From: Zychaea mexicana
Lineage: Eukaryota; Mucoromycota; Mucoromycetes; Mucorales; Lichtheimiaceae
NCBI RefSeq assembly: GCF_025766255.1
Contig: NW_026516689.1
Coordinates: 124,001-188,000 of the forward strand
Length of the DNA: 64,000 bases
Direction: 5' to 3'
A program made the position numbers and the translations under genes. Every line of letters begins with the position of its first letter. The stretch's first letter is position 1. The notes beneath the pieces were generated by a model that was not told the DNA's origin, searched no databases, and saw nothing but the letters and a program-made list of their open reading frames with translations. Positions 21,821-34,748 of the stretch are shown here, piece by piece.

Positions 21821-24800
21821 GGCTAGTGTTTTTTTAAGATAAAGAGAACCAGTGTATAGATGTGTGTTATATGTATAAGCTGTATGTGAGTGTGTATGTT
21901 ATAGGGTTGCGTATAGTGCTTGCTGTTAAGATGTGCTGTATTGTGTTCGTACGGTGTACAATGGTAGCAGTAGAAGTAGTAATAGTAGTAGTAGCTAGCT
22001 AGCAAGAAGTGAGTGGTGAGAGAATGTGTGTGTATGTTTGTGTAAAGAGAGAAGGATAAGAAAAGAAGGGACCAGGAAACAAATAAGAAAGTTGGTATTC
22101 GTTAATGCCGAGAACAACAGCATGTACCCGCTACTATATTGCACAGCAGCAAGCATAAAAAACAACAGGGGGTTAGGATTAACAAGGAAAGAAAGGGGTG
22201 GGGGTCAGAGCGAGCGAGCGAGCGTAAAAAAGAGTTACAACGTGGGGGAGCACAAAGAGTATTTCATGGTGGCGTGTGTTGTGTGCTATAGATTGGTCCT
22301 TACCTGTGCATATATCGAACAAGAACGGGCATCATCTTGAAAGCTGCTATATTGCCATCGTGTGTGTGTGTGTGTGTGTGTGTATGATGAGTTCTTTAGC
22401 TCCTCATCCCCGACATCCCCCACACCTCCCCCAACTTCCATCTGCTTATAGACGGGCTACCTTTAACTACTACCACTCGTAATGATAGCAAACTGTTGAT
22501 ATGAAACCATCAGCATCTGGATTGCACGTACTGTACACTCAGGCACTCTCTCTCTCTATACATTGGAGAGATTGAAGGAGCAATGGATAAGTACAGATCA
22601 TGTTGATGGTCTTCATCCTTGGCGCTTATTTACTCAGCTCTGTATGCTTGCATCGAATGTTGGGACCTGTTCCAATTATCCTGCACAGAAAAAGAAGGTG
22701 GCCCTCTCTTCAAATGCTTTGTGATCTACCAAAATTGGGGCCCGTCAGAGAAGCATGGAACTTTCGAAAACTCCGCACAACTTTTTTTTTTGCCAAGACA
22801 TCCAGGAACCAACTTCTTGATGATGGGGATATATTCATTCATGCGGTGCGTGCGCGTGTATGTATATAACATGCGTGTACCATTTATGCTCAAGCTATGA
22901 ATTGAGATGAAAGAGGGAGAGAAAGCATCTCAATTCACGGAAAACTCACAGGCTATCGCAAATCATCTTTTATGCAACTTGTAACTAGCACTATCTACAC
23001 AGCAAGAAATCACGCATCAATACAAATCAAATACCATACAGTAAGCTTGTATTACATGCTCTATCATCGTCTTCACTTCATGTCAAATTACACAGGAGTG
23101 GGGGAGGGGGAGACAGTGTGATGGTATGTATGGGGGAATTTTCCACAGAAAAAAGGAAGGGGCAGGAGGTTGGAGGTGATGTGCGGGTGACTATAGAATT
23201 ATGCTGTTCACCAGTTTGTAAAGCTTTTAAATCAGCTTAGCGCAGTAGTTATACGTGATACCATGCAACCGTTGTCATATTTCATGTGTATGTGAATGAT
23301 GAGAGAGCAAGTATAATAGACGGTTTCTTTCGCATAAAGAATATCAACAGACCATAGTTTGATGCAAGCTATCTAGTATATCCTTCATTACTAATGACGG
23401 ATCAACAAGAGCCTATTGCTTTCTTCTAGGTGAAAATAACACCGTTATTAGTATCGTCTGTTCATGTTATCATATACACCAAAAGCTCTTACCCTTCTTT
23501 TAAGTGCAATCGCTTCACGTGCGTTTATTGGCAAGAACAGAATAAAAGGTTGTTCTCAATCATGCGAAATAAATATAAAGGTACGTATTATGTATAAGAG
23601 TGATATCATTTATTTAATCTTTATACAGTACCACGATAAAGCTTATGATTTATAATACCGTATCATGCACTGTATTCTACAGTCATACTACAAAGTATGA
23701 AGCAAGCAAGCTACGGTAGTGCTATATGGTAATAGACCAGTATAAAAATAAACGCTGCGAGAGGTCACTAATTTGGTGTATGGATATGAGAAAAAATAAA
23801 TGCTTAGATTGTTATAATATAAATTATTAAACGGCGGTGCAACAGTGCTTTGATAAAGAATATACGTTCTTCTGTGCTCTGTCGCTACTCATGTACATCA
23901 GTAATTCAAACCATATACACACCTAGATTGCCTCCGAGGAAAAGCACATTCTTCTAGAAATTATTCTACTCTGCGCATTAAAAAAGAGCAGGAAAGAGAG
24001 ATAAAAAGTAAGGGGTTTGGGAAAGTAATGCGAAAAAAAGACGACCAAGGGGCTGAGATTGTGGGTGATAGATCGGGAGATGCTAGGCACGGTATCTATC
24101 ATTGTACGTATGCGTGTGTGTGTTCTATGTAAGTAGCATCGACATCAGCAGTGGAGCATCAGCAGCTAACAGAAGTACACCCATCGATAAACGAAAACAT
24201 GCAAAAATTAGAAATGCTACTTGATAGACTTTTCTCTGCATGTACACATGTGTATATTTTTCTTGTTGCATACATACTATCGAACTATCTGCGATGGGCT
24301 GTTTTTTTACTTTACATCCGTGAAGGACCATAGAGGGAGAGTTATAGCCCGTTGGAAAAGTTGTTTTCAAGGATTCAGGCTCTACTATTTCTTTTGCTGC
24401 TGTCTAATAGTATGTGTAATGGATTTCTTCAACTGAATGGAGTATATCTCATTATCATAGCAAGCAACTGGCCTACGATAAGAGTTACTTTGCAATATCT
24501 ATGTTCTGTACTAAATGGTATAAACAAGAGGAGAATACATGACATCATTTCGATGACTGTATCCGATTTATTGAACACCACTTTTGCAGCCTCTTGTAGC
24601 TGCAGTCTGAACGACATAACGGGAACGCATGTTCTTGGAAATATTCCATGTATGCGCTGGGGCATGAAGAATGTTCCCTGTGCAGATTTTTTCAAAAAAG
24701 CCTCATTAATACTAGTTGCACGTATTATGCTTGTACCGATTAAGCGTGCTGATTAGCTGCTGCAGGGTATTATCGCAAAAAAGCTACCACTGTTGATGGG

Positions 24801-24950
24801 ACTACTGCCACCAAAGACGTTGCTAGGCAACTGCAATATTTCCAGCGGCGTTTGAATAGTGTAGACAGTTTGCAATTTGCAAGTGTAAACAAAAAAATTG
24901 GTTTTCCCTTTCTCTCGCTCACTGACCGTCCGTTCGTCCATTATACACCA
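21821..24950. other. Gene-poor region, about 3.1 kb
   Basis: Upstream of the MFS gene (minus) and of uS8m (plus), hence holding both promoters. It is AT-rich with a (TG)n tract at 22360-22383 and TA/GTA-rich stretches. Open frames here (for example 24352-24756, which starts at TTG rather than ATG and resembles no family) are not supported as genes. Confidence 0.5.
22360..22383. repeat. (TG)n microsatellite
   Basis: About 12 TG units without interruption in the gene-poor stretch upstream of the MFS gene. Confidence 0.95.
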
Positions 24951-25412
24951 ATGCCTCGCGTTTACGATCTCTGTGCACGTATTCAAAATGGCTTCCGATC
25001 ACGACTTCAGACGATCGCCATTCCCGAAACCAAAATGAATCTCGCTATTTGCAACATATTATACCGTGAAGGTTTCTTGTCGTCTGTCACGCGAGGCAAC
25101 CACGTTGGACCCGATGCCGAGTATACCCCTACCACCAACGAAAATGTTGCCACCCGCCGTCTGTGGCTCTCATTGAAGTACAAGGACAACTCGCCCACGT
25201 TGAGCCACCTCTCTGTCATTAGCAAGCCTTCCAAGAAGGTCACATTCACCGTCAATGAACTGAAGAGCGTTGCTAGTGGACGACGAGCTCAATTCATCAA
25301 GCCTTTGCAGGCTGGCGAGATCGCTGTTGTAAACACCAACCGTGGCGTGCTGGAATTGCAAGAGGCCATCAAGAAGAATGTCGGTGGTGAAGTGTTGTGC
25401 CGAGCATCGTAA
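24951..25412 (+). CDS. MRPS8: Mitochondrial small-subunit ribosomal protein uS8m
   Basis: Intronless, 153 aa. This is the bacterial-type S8 that binds the central domain of small-subunit rRNA, here in the mitochondrial ribosome. Seen: the N-terminal LCARIQNGFRSRLQTIAIPETKMNLAICNILYREGF block (helix pair that starts S8), and the C-terminal domain with GEIAVVNTNRGVLELQEA and GGEVLCRAS, the expected family end. The cytosolic homologue (Rps22/uS8) has a different sequence, so the organellar assignment is firm. The ATG at 24951 is the first Met of the conserved region; the frame is open upstream only from a TTG. Its 3' end faces the NIF3 gene, 238 bp away. Confidence 0.93.
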   Translation: MPRVYDLCARIQNGFRSRLQTIAIPETKMNLAICNILYREGFLSSVTRGNHVGPDAEYTPTTNENVATRRLWLSLKYKDNSPTLSHLSVISKPSKKVTFTVNELKSVASGRRAQFIKPLQAGEIAVVNTNRGVLELQEAIKKNVGGEVLCRAS

Positions 25413-25650
25413 ATGACAAAAAAAAAAGTACTTATACATAGTTTGCATCCCACATAATTTTTTCTGTCTTTCCACAAAAGCACATACTTCTCCTCCGCAC
25501 GTTCTCCATCCTTCCCCTCCCAGTATCTTTTTCCGTCCCACTAGTCCTTTTCATCCAAGTCCAAAAGACTGCCTTTCCTTGTGTTGTATAAATTTTGTTT
25601 TCTTTAGGAATAAAAATAAAAATAAAAAGCATCCTATAAAATGTTTATAT

Positions 25651-27009
25651 CTACATGATCTCAAGAGGATCCTTGTCGACTTTGCTCACAACGACCTCAA
25701 TGGCATCACCTTCAGCAGAACGTTCGCTGACCAACATGTCTTGCAGCTTGGGGCGAAGCACTGTCGAAAGGTAGCCTCGTTCCGTGTTCGAATGTTCGCC
25801 TATACACATAAAAGCATTTACATTAGTTATTGGTCTTTATTCAAGACCTACTCTAAAACGGAGGAATGTTTACACTTACAGAGAACGACATTGGTTCCGT
25901 TTGCCAATGCTGCCAGCACATCGTGGTGACCCATCTCACCAGAGAAGAACAGGTCTGCTTCCACTGGATTTAACACAGAAGAACCCGAACCAGCACAGAT
26001 GGCTACTGTTTTGATCAACCGGTCTCCGTTATCCGCCTTGGCAACTCTCACTAAACACACAAGTTGAGGTGAGGCCATCCATGTCGATGCAATATAAACA
26101 AGATATAGCAGGCAATGTTTATATAAATAAAGAGGCTTATCAGTTGTTTACTTACGGAAGGGCAATCCCGTTAGCTCTTTGATCTTGTCAATTACGGTCG
26201 TAAGCGGCGTGGGATCATCGTAAGTGAATAAGCGGCCAGTGCCTGCCTGTTCATGGCCTAGAAACAAATTAAACTTTTAACTTTTTCTCAAAGACTACTA
26301 TCTCGTCCTGAAATGAACCTGTCAAATACTTACCTTCGGGAGGATTTACCGCGGGTACGATAGGTTGCACAATGCCCTTGCCTAAACCACTGGCAAGCCA
26401 ATCATTGACTTTTATATTGTTGGCCAAATTAGAATACGCTCATATTCCATCAAATTAAGCTTTTTAATATACACAAAAACAAGAGGAAAGCACTGTTCGT
26501 ACCTCCATCAACACAGTTATCGCAAGCTGTGTGTGGCGAGTAAATACCCACACCCTTTGCAATTGCTTTCATGACAATATCCTGCTTGACGTCTGCCTGG
26601 ACCAAACGCTTCATCGAGCGAAAGATGGGTGGATGGTACGACACGATGGTTCCGACCTTTATATGCGTTCAGGGCACGCTTGATGTGTTAGGTTCGCCAG
26701 CGCAACATACTACTTCTTATACTCATTATTACCTTGGGATCTGACAAGGCTTCATCGAGGACTTGTGGAGTCAAGTCAATGGTCAGGAACACCTTGTTGC
26801 ATTGTGGTGAAGGATAGGGTGGTTCTATTTTTTTTTCACAATGAGAAAGATTGTTGGGGCGAGCCATACACACAAATGACAAAAAATAAAAACCAGTATT
26901 TCTGGTTATATCTACCAACAAGTACACCAACATTATCCCACGTAGTGTCGGCCAGCTCCAATGGAGCAATGGTCCGCATGCATCGAACAACCTTGGACAA
27001 AAGTGACAT
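25651..27009 (-). CDS. NIF3: NIF3/DUF34 metal-binding protein
   Basis: Seven minus-strand exons (27009..26916, 26824..26733, 26656..26503, 26408..26334, 26257..26156, 26050..25880, 25799..25651) join in frame to 278 aa. NIF3 (GTP cyclohydrolase I type 2-like) is a dinuclear-metal protein, conserved from bacteria to humans, whose exact reaction is unsettled. The family signature residues are present: ELADTTWDNVG, IVSYHPPIF (metal His), YSPHTACD (His/Asp), VDGGVNDWLA, FFSGEMGHHD and, created by the last splice, CEHSNTERGYL (metal His and Glu). It ends in the typical VSKVDKDPLEIM. It is divergent from the NmrA-like gene with a 219-bp shared upstream region and convergent with uS8m. Confidence 0.93.
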
Positions 27010-27228
27010 GAGAGTTGTAAAGAACCCGTTAGACTGACGCGAGAAAATGCCATTGTGACGCGTATTATCATTATTTTATTGAGATTATTTTCTCTCACAC
27101 CCAACCAGAATTCATGCAAAACGGAGAAAGTCGTGAAAGTGTATATAAAGAGCTCGTTTTGCAAACGGTAGATGATCCTGCGTACAAAACAACTACTTGC
27201 TTTTATACACTTGTTCTTTTAAAAAAAA
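27010..27228. promoter_or_regulatory. Bidirectional promoter, NIF3 / NmrA-like gene, with TATA box
   Basis: A 219-bp divergent promoter. A TATA-like element tatataaag at 27142-27150 lies about 80 bp before the plus-strand ATG, consistent with strong expression of the NmrA-like gene, whose codon use is also strongly biased. A run of A precedes that ATG. Confidence 0.55.
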
Positions 27229-28366
27229 ATGTCCCGCAACCAACAAATTGTTATCTCCAACGTCGACTCCTTCCTCGGCTACGTGCTCGCTTACCGTTTC
27301 CTTGAAGGCCGCCGTCAGGAACGTGGTGATGAACAACAGGAAATCCGTCTCTTGGCCCGCGACACCCAGAACTTGGACGAGTTGGAACGTATGGGCGCCA
27401 AGGTTATCCAGGTCGACTACAACGACCAACAACGTCTTCAGCGCGATTTGCAGCAAGCCTCGCTTCTGTTGCTTGTGCCCGAGAATTCGCAAAATGCCCG
27501 TCAAGAAGGCGAGAACTTGATCCGCGCAGCTCGTCAGTCCAGTGTCCAGTATGTTGGCCTGTTCTCAATGTAAGTTGTTTCGTCATTCGTCAGCGTGAAA
27601 ATAAAAGGAAGGAAACATCAACGCTCACTTCTTTTCTTGATCCACTACTAGTCTCAGCGCCGATCAGGCACAGGAACAACAAGTCATCAGAAATTTGCGC
27701 GAGCTGGAAAACAACTTGCAGCAGCAATACCGTGACAGCTATGCCATCGTTCGCAGTGCCTTGTTCAACCAAGTTTTCTACTACTTGACGCCCATGATCG
27801 AGGACCGCAATAGTCTCCAGTTGCCTGTAAACCAGGACCGCAAGTGGAGCTCTGTCGATGCCCGCGATGTGGCCGATGCCGTCTACCGCTTGTCGCGCCA
27901 GAACGGCCAGCGCGAGGGTGTCTTTTTTGGATCGCTTGGCAACGAGCAGCGCTTGTATCAGTTCACTGGCAACCAAGCCCGCAACGGTCAAGAAATTGCC
28001 CGCGAGTATTCCGAGGCCTTGGGCAATCGCAATGTCGAGTACAGACAGATCCAACAGCAGGAGCTTGAGAACTACCTCAACGGCATCCGCGACGATCCTC
28101 GCTTCAGAAGCAGACCCAAGGAACATGGTGCTGAGCAGGGCAACAACGATGATCAGAAGCAGCGTCGCGACAGACCCCACAGCTTCCCCTTGGGCCGTTT
28201 CCTCAACAACGAGTATATCCGCTTGATCGCCGAGTACTTTGCCTTGGCTGATCGTGGCAAGCTTGAGTTCAACACGCCCGACCTCCAGCAAGCTCTGGGT
28301 CGCCAGCCTCAAGAGCTCCGCGAGTACTTTAAGAACAACCGCGACAACTTCAACAGACTTCGCTGA
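27229..28366 (+). CDS. NmrA-like Rossmann-fold protein
   Basis: Two exons (27229..27569, 27652..28366) give 351 aa. The layout follows NmrA/HSCARG-like atypical short-chain dehydrogenases: a Rossmann start (QIVISNVDSFLGYVLAYRFLEG), IRLLARDTQNLDEL, GAKVIQVDYND, LLLLVPENSQNARQEGENLIRAA, and a C-terminal region with WSSVDARDVADAVYRL. The dinucleotide-binding glycine motif GxxGxxG is reduced to NVDSFLG, keeping only the last Gly, so NAD(P) binding may be altered. Such proteins act as redox sensors or regulators rather than enzymes; its partner is unknown. Codons are strongly biased to C/G-ending forms (for example ttg/ctc, cgc, aac, gag), unlike its neighbours, which suggests high expression. The ATG follows a T/A-rich leader. 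Confidence 0.85.
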
Positions 28367-28620
28367 ACAATTTCATTTCATGTTCTCCTTTGAAAGAATA
28401 CTGAAAAACAAATAAAGCACTTTTTTCAATTGTTGCTGCGTATAAAAACGTTTAAAGAAAGGGGTATTTACAAACATGAGAGTGATATTCGATGTGTGCG
28501 AGAGATGAGTGATGGTCTGTACAATAGATGGACTTGTGTTTCTGTAGTTAAGTGAGGGTTTAGAGAGAAAACGCGAGTGAAAGGGAGAGTGTTGCGAAAA
28601 ATAAGGGAGTCGTGGCAAGG

Positions 28621-30246
28621 TTACTGGTTATTGTCGTTATTACCACGCAGCGAAAGATGGATAATTCGCCGCTTGGGGACTTTGCGACCGCGTCTATTCA
28701 TCGGCTTGGTTTTGACAATGTGGGGAAAACTCCTACACACACTGTGCTGGATGACGGGCGGTAATGGTGAAAATGTACGGCTAGCGCATGTCAGTTGGGC
28801 CAGCCTTGCTGCCAATGCGTTCTCGGTGGGCCGTAAAATGATCTCCTGGTCAAACATGACGGGTATTTGCTGCTCTGCCGAACCAGATAGGGATGGGATC
28901 TCTGGGCCTTCCACCACATACCATGGCGCATCACCATCCTCTGCATAAATGTCGGCCACCGTCGACGATGATACGACAGATCCACACACAGTGCTGGCTG
29001 TTGGTGACATGATCGGACTGTTGCTGCTATCTACGGAGACCGAGTCATCCACGCAGTTTTGTAAATACTGGTGCATTGCCTGGATGGAGGCGTATTCTGT
29101 GTAAATGGCAGGTGGTGTCGGTCGATACATGGGCATGATATCTGAGAACGAGGCACGGCTTGAGTAAGACCGCGTGTCATCGTCACAGCTACTGAGGCTG
29201 CCGCTGCTGTAAATTGATGATCCAAGCGAATGGATGCCATTGGCATAGACGTCCTGCGGCAGACAGAAATGGTGCTTGGCAGCAGCTTCGGTAAGCCCCA
29301 TATTGAAATACATGGAAGCGCCATCTGCGGGTGTGCGCGGCGAAGATAACGGCAAGGAATTGGGTAATGAGTGCATGTCATCCTCGTCATCGACCATATC
29401 ACCAATACATGACCGAACCATGCCTGGATCCGACATGACCGACAGGGGAGCAGGTCGTTGACGTCTCTTGGCTAGCTCCTCCTTTTCCCGCTCGTTCTGG
29501 ATATGGCGTAAACTCAAGTTGTGTATCATGACTGGCAAATCCTCCTGAAACAGGTTCCTTAATTGCTTTTCGATCTCGCGCTGCAAAAAGTTGCGTACGC
29601 TCGTCACGCTGTCAAAGGTTGAGCTGATGACGATGCTTTCCAGCGGATCGTTTTTAAAGACGAGGGTGATTCCCTTGGTTTTCGACACTACGAGGACAAT
29701 GATACCGCGCAGTCGTAGATCGCTGATACGCAGGAGCATCGGTACAACGAGTGGACGGTCGGCAGCTAGTATTTTCGGTCGCGTGTGTCGAGCAAGATGA
29801 GAGGATTGTTTGGCGTGCATCGGATTTGCCTGGGAAAAGGATGGCGTTGTCAGCACATAATTCTTCTTGCTGCTGCTACTCTTTATCCCTACTAACAGTT
29901 ACGCACTCACCTGCACTTTGGTCTGCAAAACAATGTATGCATCGCCCGCATAAGTGAGTTTAAAAATACCACGGAACTTGTCCGTCGACAGTTCGCCCAC
30001 TTCCAAAATTTCAAGCTCTGGTGGCTGATTATTTTGGCGCATTATATAATTAGAGCCAGTCAATAACAATTATGGGGAGAAAAGAGGAGCCACCCTTACC
30101 GTGCTGCCCATGTGCAATTCTTTGACAGTGATATGGTCCACAATGTTCTTCGGTTTGTTGCCTTTGTTCAAGGCAGCTTCGAGTTGTGATTTCGCTTCGT
30201 CATAGAAGCCCGCATCGAATTCGGGCCAGTTGAACCGGAACGCCAT
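28621..30246 (-). CDS. MDM34: ERMES subunit Mdm34
   Basis: Three minus-strand exons (30246..30100, 30024..29911, 29829..28621) join in frame to 489 aa. Mdm34 sits on the mitochondrial outer membrane and with Mmm1, Mdm10 and Mdm12 forms the ER-mitochondria encounter structure that moves phospholipids. The start [22 protein letters not shown] is the diagnostic Mdm34 N terminus. The SMP lipid-binding domain spans about residues 1-210: [57 protein letters not shown] and the [31 protein letters not shown] segment. The rest is acidic/Ser-rich and variable, ending with a basic stretch ([18 protein letters not shown]). Convergent with the NmrA-like gene. Confidence 0.95.
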
Positions 30247-33200
30247 GTTGAAATGAGGGTTATTGAGAGTACGTTGCGAGTACGAACTTATTCAGCGTTA
30301 GCAAATAAGAGGCGGAAGAAGACAAGAGAGAAAGAGAGAGAGGGAGGGAGGGAAAGGGAGAGAGGACAGAGGGAGAGAAAGAAGCGAGTCGGCGGCAACT
30401 ACAGTAGTGGTAATTTACAATAGGGGCGAAAGCAAGGAAAAAGCACCAAGCATTGGAAGGAAGAAAAAAAAAGAAAATCGTCGGGTCAATTCGGAGCAAA
30501 ACAAGCAAACGGATGACACATGGGTCCAGTCATGGAAACCATCGGAGTTAGGCGAATTTATATAACACGGGCCAGCATGGAGCAGTTGCTGTTCGACAAG
30601 TTGACCGTGACACAAGCCAACAGACATTAACTCACTCATGTTAAACAGGTCTCCAATGCCGTCTGAGTACCGATGTCCAGAGTAGTCTGATTTGGCAGGT
30701 GCTTGGAATGGAGCAGCGGCACATCATGCTCATTATGGGTCCCTGAAGCTGTTCACTTTATCTATGATAAGTATACAAGTTACTAACTTGCTAACCATAT
30801 TAACTAGACTTTGAGTTCCTATGACGCAATCGCTCATGAAGAGATAGCAACGATTAATCTTTTGATACAGCAGCCTTTTTAGTTGATATGTATAGACGCT
30901 GTACTGCTATTAAGCAATGTTGGCGAGGCTAAAAGTGGCTTGACCGGAAGATATGTGCATCACCATCCAAAGCATCTTATAGCACTCACTTGCATCTAAT
31001 TCACTGACATGCGCAACATATCTTGCTTCCAAACATGAATGGGCTTCTTTTCCGATTCCCATAAGCGTATAATATCCTCTACATTCTGTCTATTGATCTA
31101 TACATATATATGTATCAATTAAATCGTTGTGTGGAAATAAAAGATGACATATGTAGCACTAGCGAGAGCTACTGTTGTCTAAACCAAGATATAGAGAAAA
31201 TGTTTTGCGGTTACTTTCTACGTACGTCTCACTGTATGCAACCATTGTTGCAACCATTGTTGCAACCATTGCAGAAATCTATCTGCCATTATCGTTGACG
31301 TATTGGCGTTGTCTCACACACAAAGGTCGCTTCCCAAACAGTGCACAAGATCATGTTTTGACAGGTCACTTGAGCTATCTCTGCTGCGGCGGATATATTT
31401 GCACCTGTTCATGCTCTGATTTTTTCCTTCTCAATCTTCCGAATACTAGAATCTCAACATTTCCATCATTCAATATAATCTTCGAACTGCACTGCCCCGG
31501 CAAATATTACAGACTTGCCGGACATTTTTCTTTACAACAAGTGTACATACATATGTTACTTTTCATCGCGATATCATTGACATCAACCCTGTTATCTGAT
31601 GGTTGCAAAAAGAACGACATTGAAAATATTAGGTGTCAATTAAAATGAGCCAGTTTGTCATTTCATGTCAACACTCGTGTTCCTCGATATCTTCACCAGA
31701 ATGTTGGGAATTGTAAGAATAACACAATAAAAACTTCACATGATCCCCGCATAATTCCACTTTCAACGGATCATTCAGGGTTGAAATCTTTTTGAGTTGT
31801 GATATAGTGCTCCTCCATTTATAGTTTCAATAATAATATAAGTTTCGACTGACAAAGATTTATGTATTAAATAAAATTGATATGACATTCTTAAAAAAAG
31901 CTATCCAATGAGCTTTGTGTAGCAAACAGTTGCTTGAAGCTTGTCGCGTAAGTCTCGTAGTTTAATAAAGAGACTGGTTATAACTTCTTCACTCGCTCTT
32001 TGATCCATTATCGTGTCCCTCTTGCTCCATGGATTCAAACGTTCAATCTATTCATGACTAGAATGGTTTCAAAATTCAAGCCAGAAACCCCATCCGTTAT
32101 AACGGCCTCTTTCCTAAGCTTCCGAAGGGGGAAGAAGTTGCTGTAAGGGATGCATCAAGGGCTTCTATTGTTAGTTATTTATGATGTAATATTAGTATAG
32201 CCCATAACCACATGTTGCCTCTCTAGTTATCAATTGAACAACTCAAAGAATATACATACCATCATCGTCGCCAAAGCACGGCCTTGTTACATATTACATA
32301 TATCTGCCGATGTTCTGATTCTGGACTACCTACAACAAACAGATGATGTTACATCACAAAGCTCAGACCACCACGCCAAGATCGCATACCATCCCACTGC
32401 CCGTCCCGAGACCCAAGTCGCGTTGTTCTCAAAACACGCAGTAAAATAACGGATAGTGTGGAGATTGGATTAAGCAAACCACTGGTATATGCGATATGGT
32501 TCCGGCACCATCGTACTTTGGTTGTGCATATAACGAATAATTTATACGAAAGAATTATGTATACGCTCCATGGAATATTCGTCGAGCTCCTATGTAGTAC
32601 ATAATCAATATAATACGGTGAAACACCCCTTTTAAATGTGCGGTGAGCAACAAGGACATGCCTTCGCTCGTAATTTTTTTTTCCATTTTACCACTGTCTC
32701 TCTCATTAATATTATCAGCCGATTACTGCTAAAGTCGCGTGAACCGCTGTTCGCACTTTCACTGTTAGCCGTGTTTATACATACATGTGCAAAATAATTA
32801 GGCTGGTTAGTATGTATATACATTTATGTATGAGATCTAATGTTTGATATACCCCTACTGTGCATACAAGTAGTCATTTAAGTGAGAATAATATAGCATT
32901 CAATGGGCTTCTCTTCCTCTCTCTCTCTTCTCATTTCCGCTCATCAAAACCAATCAAATATGTATCAAGGCATGTATGTCTCTCTCTTTCTTCGTCATCT
33001 TTTGACAATTTTATGGACGGGATGAGAGGGGTTGCTTGCATCATGCTGATATAGACACCCTTTCTCCTTTAAAAGCATAATGAGATCTACGTTTCCGCAG
33101 ATGTTGATTTTAGTATGTAGTAAAAGAGAGTGCACACATGTACCAAGTGTGTCTAGTTCGAAATTGTATATACACTTTTTCTTGCTCTTCTGGCTTGGCA

Positions 33201-34113
33201 CACGAGGTTCTTTTTTATTGCGCATACTCTTATATTACTGACGAATATAATAAGTACATTGCTTTTGCTATATGAATAGATGTAAAGGGGGAGGATGGAG
33301 AAAGAGAAATGATACATCCTCGTTCTTCTTGGATATAGTCATGCAGTATGTATTACATACGACAGATCTTGTACCGAAAAGATGAGATCTTTTATGCGAT
33401 TGTTACCCTCCTCTTTTACGAAAAAGCAGGCACCATGTCGTTCCCAGATTGTATCTACTACGTGAGGATGAGGCAGCGCCAATAGAACGAGGACGAGCTA
33501 AGCAAGCATTACAATAGCAGCAAGATTCTTCTATTTCATATCGTTTATACTGCTATTTTACCAGTATATTTATCTATCATCCTATATACGCTAAAATCGG
33601 TGTAGTTAAAAAAGATTGGAGAGGAGGAGGTGAGAACGATAAATAACCTTATATCTACAGCAGCAACGTGGTACTCGTTCAGAAATCGTTTCTTTCGTTC
33701 CTTTTTCATATTATGTATCAAAGTAGTTGGAGACTAATAGTCATTGTTAATTAAGCTTTTAACAATGGCGGTCAAATATGTAGAGGTATGGGGGGCTAAA
33801 TATCAAGGATCACATGGATGCGACCTGTTTCTGTCCCTGAAAAGTCAACCTTCTTGAAGATCACTTTATTGGATGTAGGTAGGAGGGTGTTTGATTTTCA
33901 GCCATCATCGTTAAGTCGTCATGATAAAGAATGAAGAAGATCTTCAAAATTAGTGGCGTTCAAAAATAGATGAAACCTGCATTCAGGGTAAAGGATGATA
34001 TCTATAATCGATCTTCACGAACGTAATTGCTGAGAGAGAAATAGCAAGCATTGATCTGTCCTCCCTTTTCCTCTGGACCAAGCCACTAAAGCTGATTTGT
34101 GCTCCATGCCCAA
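30247..34113. other. Gene-poor region, about 3.9 kb
   Basis: Starts with the purine-rich upstream region of MDM34 (GA-rich patch 30310-30400) and ends in the promoter of DPH4. No conserved protein segment found. Open frames such as 31175-31648 (begins at TTG, hydrophobic, no recognisable motif) are not supported. Contains a short 12-bp tandem repeat near 31240 and CT/GA-rich patches near 32915-32990. Confidence 0.5.
31238..31271. repeat. 12-bp tandem repeat, about 2.9 copies
   Basis: Unit gcaaccattgtt repeated head to tail; the last copy is truncated after gcaaccattg. Confidence 0.9.
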
Positions 34114-34748
34114 ATGGAAGAAACCCATTACGAGGTTCTAAATGTCTCGGAAAATGCGACTTCAGAACAGATCAAGTTTCGCTTCCAAAACCTCATTTTA
34201 AGGGTAAATGTAAAAGCAAAAAGTTCTAGGTAGACATGTAGTTCTAAATTATTATTGTTTGACAGCATCATCCAGACAAGCGGGGATCTGTACCGCAAGA
34301 CGATGATCAAGCACAACGCATTCTTCGTGCATGGGATGTACTGCGGACTCCACAAAGTCGAAAGGAATATGACGCAGAGCTTGCAGGTGAGAAAGAGAGA
34401 GCATTTTCTTCGATATGAAAGGAAAAGGGGGAGGGAAAAGGAAGTATACCTAAAGAGCAAGGAGAACCGCTTTTACTAACGGGAAATGAGGGGGTGATTT
34501 TGGTTTTTTGTATGGAATTATGATCAGCCCGCCAGCGGCGACAAGGTGCAGTTATCAATAGCGAAATTGATCTGGACGATATGGCGTATAATGAAGACAA
34601 GTTAACATTTTCGATGAGATGTCGATGTTCGGGAACATATGCAATCACTGAGGACGATTTGGAGCAAGGCATTGACGTTGTTTGTTGTGATAATTGTTCG
34701 CTACGGATACGCGTTTTATATGATGTTGTCGAAGGCGACGACGAGTGA
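34114..34748 (+). CDS. DPH4: Diphthamide biosynthesis J-protein Dph4
   Basis: Three exons (34114..34203, 34266..34386, 34528..34748) give 143 aa. Dph4/Jjj3 is a cytosolic J-domain, CSL zinc-finger protein that supports the first step of diphthamide synthesis on elongation factor 2. The J domain (1-70) starts METHYEVLNVSENATSEQI-like with the HPD motif at residues 32-34, formed right after intron 1, and continues AQRILRAWDVLRTPQSRKEYDAELA. The CSL zinc finger follows: DLDDMAYNEDKLTFSMRCRCSGTYAITEDDLEQG, then CDNCSLRIRVLYDVVE, with the CxC and CxxC pairs intact. Length is normal for the family. It is isolated between two gene-poor stretches. Confidence 0.95.

Noticed and set aside
24352..24756. 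134-aa frame starting MEKLFSRIQALLFLLLL
   Set aside because: The start is TTG, no upstream ATG or splice acceptor fits, and no domain is visible.
27590..28312. Long minus-strand ORF (240 aa)
   Set aside because: Antisense of the NmrA-like second exon; a side effect of that gene's biased codons.
31175..31648. 157-aa hydrophobic frame
   Set aside because: Starts at TTG; contains the 12-bp repeat translated as a repeated peptide; no motif. Likely chance in AT-rich DNA.
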